Below, one piece after another: positions 61,441-64,000 of a stretch of DNA of 64,000 nt. Under the pieces are notes generated by a model that did no database searches, was not told the DNA's origin, and saw only the letters and a program-made list of their open reading frames with translations. The translations under genes and the position numbers were made by a program. The DNA is from Ustilago trichophora (taxonomy: Eukaryota > Basidiomycota > Ustilaginomycetes > Ustilaginales > Ustilaginaceae), in assembly GCA_900323505.1 (NCBI GenBank), contig OOIN01000012.1:372001-436000 (forward strand). Reading direction: 5' to 3'. The number at the start of each line of letters is the position of its first letter. Position 1 is the first letter of the stretch.

Positions 61441-64000
61441 AGCTGCCTGGACCTGTGCACGAGTCATCGACATGATGGCAGGGTCGCTGAATGGCATATC
61501 GGATCCTCCGGACTGACCTCCGAAGTTTCGGCGTCCAGCAAGCAGATGGGCCAACAGCGGATCCGAGGGATTGGCGGTGGCGCTTCCATTAGGTCGGTTC
61601 TGCTCGGAATGATCCCTGCCCGACGCAAACTGTGCTTGCTGCTGGGCGCGCTGAGCGGCCTGCTGCTGGAGTTCGGCGAGGAAGCTGACGCCACTGCCGT
61701 TGGTGAGCTGAGGTTGCTGCTGCTGCTGCTGCTGCTGCTGTTGTTGTTGTTGTTGCTGAAGCGAGTCTGAACCGTTGCCAAGACTGCTGCCACCCAACTG
61801 ATGCAAAGAGGCAAGCAGAGCCTGCTGCTGACGACTGGCAGGGGCAGAGATACCGGGCGGAGGCGTGTTGGTGCCAAAGCGACCCCCGAAGCCAGGGCCT
61901 CCAATGCCGGGAGGGGGTCTGGAAAGACTCATGCCAGGAAATCCACCTAAATCGCGCCCGCTGAGACCGAATGCGGCCGAAGCTCCACCATCTCCAACTC
62001 CATTCAATCGGTTGACCGAGTTGTCTTGATCAAAGACACTGCCCAGAAGGCTTGTGACATCCTTTCCAGCTCCAAAGCTCTCCCCACCGCGGAAGTCTTG
62101 CATCAATTCTGTGCGCAGAGGCGAGGCAGTCATGAAAGAGTCGGACTCCTTTCGCTTGGCAAAGTCGAACCGCGAGGCACGCTTGGATGCGTCTTGTCCA
62201 TTCTCCAGCGAGTCCTCCTGTCCTCCTGGACCGCCGATTCCGCCACCGATGTGGTTGTCCTGACCCAACATCCTCCTGGTCTGATCCGCAAGGTTGAAAG
62301 CAGCGCCCGGGTATGCGCTTTCTCCAAAAGAGCTGCCATCCTCCTTGATGGTCTCTCCAGCGCCGGGTGCAAAGGGATCAAAGGAGCCCGAGTAGCTGAG
62401 CGGTGCTGGCGATGCAGTCGAGCTTCGGTTGGGCGCTCGGACAATACCAGGCGGCGGCGTGCCTGCGGTGACAAGACTTGCATGGGCAGCCAGCACCCCT
62501 GGCGGCGCACCGAAGGGACTGAATGTGGTAAAAGCACTGGTGAGCTCGGAGGGACCGTCGTTGCTAGCAAGCTGCTGGTTGGCGGGCAAGTTGAACGAAA
62601 AGTCGCCATCCTTGAAGCTGGATAGTGCATCGTCGAAGTCGGGGAACGGACTGGGTTTGACGGTTTCCGGCTGCGCCTCTCGCCTCTGCAGCATGTCGTC
62701 GAGAAGAGCCTGAGCGCTCGAAGAAGGCTGGTAGTTGGACTTGGGATGATCGCTTTCGGTGTGAGGAGTTGCTGGTCGAGAGTCGGTAGTGGACGTAGAC
62801 CGCGCCAGACCTGGAGGTGATGAAGTCTTGGCCAGCCCAGGAGGAGGAGGTATAGTGGACTCGGCAGCCTTGAGAGGTGCTGCCGTTGCTGTCGCCGCTA
62901 CCTGCTCCTTGCGGGGGGAGACCGCTGCTGCTGCTGCTACCGCTGCTGATGGTGTCGATGCAATAGAACCAACGTCGTTCGTCGAGGCGGGAAGTGCTTT
63001 GCTGGGAACGGGCGAGGAAGGCTGCGATTGGCTGGGCGAGTCGGTGCCGAGGATTGCGGGGGATTCGGGTCGTCCGCTGGAGAGCGCCAGCTTGGTCTTG
63101 GAGACGGACTGCTTCTGAGCCTTGGGTGTTGAAGGTTTTTGAGAACTTGCTTTTCTTGCCAAAGCAGACGCCGAGCTGGCAGAAAGCGGAGGCATGTCCG
63201 AGTCACGGAAGGGGCTGCCTACGACGATGGAAGCAGGCGAAGGGGCGGCCGACATGGGCTTGCCAGACGCCCACGAGGCCGTCTTGGGCAGTGCGGACGA
63301 TTCGGCATCTGCAGTGGCGAAAAAGTCGGTTCGCTTGGCAGGCTGAGTGATTCCCAACGAGGCCGGCTTGATCTTGTGTTCGGTGTCTTTGGCGGCGTGT
63401 CGCAATGTGGAAAGGTCCTCTTTAGTAAAGCTGTCGGCCTCCTCTCCAGGCTCATGCAGATAGGTACATCCTGGATTGGTGCATGGCAAGTTGCGGAGAT
63501 AGGTGGTGCAGTATTTTGTGGTTCCATAACTGGCACGGACGACTCTGCCATCGCTTCCTTTGCTGCCATCGATGGCCACGATGGCCTTGGCCGCATCCTC
63601 TTTGCGGTGATAGGTGACATAGACGCCGAGGGCGGTCTCGGAGGTACCCATGACGAGCTTGGAGGCTGTGTTGCGCTTGCTAATGAGGATCTTAGAGATG
63701 CGGCCGTATTGTCCAAAGTATTCGTTGCTGCGCAGCGTGGGAATGAGCTCCTCCTTGGCGAGTTTGGAGCTGAGACCAACGACGTAGACGAGATTCTTTT
63801 GTACTACCCGCATGTTGGCGAGGTGCTTGCGATTCATCGACTCGAGCTCCTTTTTTTCTCTTTCTTTCTGCTTTTTGGCTTGGGTGAGTCGCTTGATTTC
63901 TTCGGCGGTCATGGGCTTGAACTCGACGGTCTGATCCGAGTACTTTCGACGACATGCGGGGCATCGGCCGTTGAGATTCTGCTTGATGTGATGCCAGCAG
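61213..64000 (-). CDS. NOT4: NOT4 (CNOT4-like) E3 ubiquitin ligase, 5' end off the right edge
   Basis: NOT4 is the RING ubiquitin ligase associated with the CCR4-NOT complex and acts in translation quality control and mRNA decay. The minus-strand frame is open through the right edge, so the first part of the RING is missing. The visible N-terminus reads CWHHIKQNLNGRCPACRRKY, the second half of a NOT4-type C4C4 RING. A charged helix (AEEIKRLTQAKKQKEREKK), an RRM (NLVYVVGLSS..., ALGVYVTYHRKEDAAKAI) and a CCCH finger (KYCTTYLRNLPCTNPGCTYLHEPG region) follow. The remaining 700 residues are Ser/Pro/Gly-rich and disordered, with three Gln tracts (CAG/CAA) near the C-terminus and a Gly-Gln run. The ATG at 63912 is internal. 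About 929 codons are inside the window. Confidence 0.93.
61402..61757 (-). repeat. Coding poly-Gln (CAG/CAA) tracts in NOT4
   Basis: Two longer mixed CAG/CAA tracts, at about 61402-61441 and 61710-61757, encode runs of 13 to 17 Gln in the disordered tail. Confidence 0.85.

Noticed and set aside
61009..61770. 253-codon plus ORF with poly-Leu runs at the NOT4 3' end
   Set aside because: Antisense translation of the NOT4 poly-Gln tracts.

Overview
This window looks like chromosomal DNA of a basidiomycete fungus, most probably a smut fungus of the Ustilaginales (Ustilago/Sporisorium type). The evidence is the gene content (PDR-type ABC transporter, fungal PSD2-type phosphatidylserine decarboxylase, ROT1, yeast-like ADH, NADP-GDH), mostly intron-poor long genes with C/G-ending codons, GT-AG introns of about 90-390 bp in the few split genes, and long spacers rich in simple repeats. 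The lineage call is an inference; no marker gene proves it. I found no rRNA, no convincing tRNA, no transposon and no CRISPR.

Layout. 1-1905 (-) is the 5' part of a DDB1-like gene cut by the left edge. 3745-5166 (+) is a four-exon zinc alcohol dehydrogenase, convergent with a choline/GABA-type permease (5588-7261, -). A cystathionine beta-synthase without CBS domains (9522-10736, -) is divergent from a very large OSCA/CSC1 cation channel (13284-19145, +). A PDR ABC transporter (21728-26098, +), a TPR protein (26499-27254, +) and a small Lys-rich DUF1764 protein with a hidden 3' intron (27777-28621, +) follow. PSD (29046-33035, -), an NDUFA4/MLRQ subunit with three exons (34716-35613, +), NADP-glutamate dehydrogenase (36034-37398, -), the Fe-S assembly factor NAR1 (39943-42519, +) and a GMC oxidoreductase (43782-45614, +) occupy the middle. 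After a 3.3 kb gene-poor spacer come a 7-TM protein (48960-50204, +), a VanZ-like membrane protein (50844-51830, +), ROT1 (52273-52905, -), an ARM-repeat SmgGDS-like protein (53873-56860, -), SRP54 (58511-60448, +) and the NOT4 ubiquitin ligase (61213 to the right edge, -).

How the genes fit together. This is an ordinary mix of independent housekeeping genes in both orientations, not an operon or metabolic cluster. Loose themes are nitrogen and sulfur metabolism (permease, GDH, CBS), secretory and membrane biology (SRP54, ROT1, PSD, ABC transporter, CSC1) and protein turnover or gene control (DDB1, NOT4). Several ORFs run upstream of the real start through non-ATG codons; I chose the first ATG that fits the family.

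I did not find a new multi-gene system. The most interesting unexplained signals are non-coding: a short palindromic TACTGTAC/GTACAGTA motif family recurring only between genes, inverted GATA sites upstream of the permease, and a CCG/CGG inverted site resembling a PDRE upstream of the ABC transporter.
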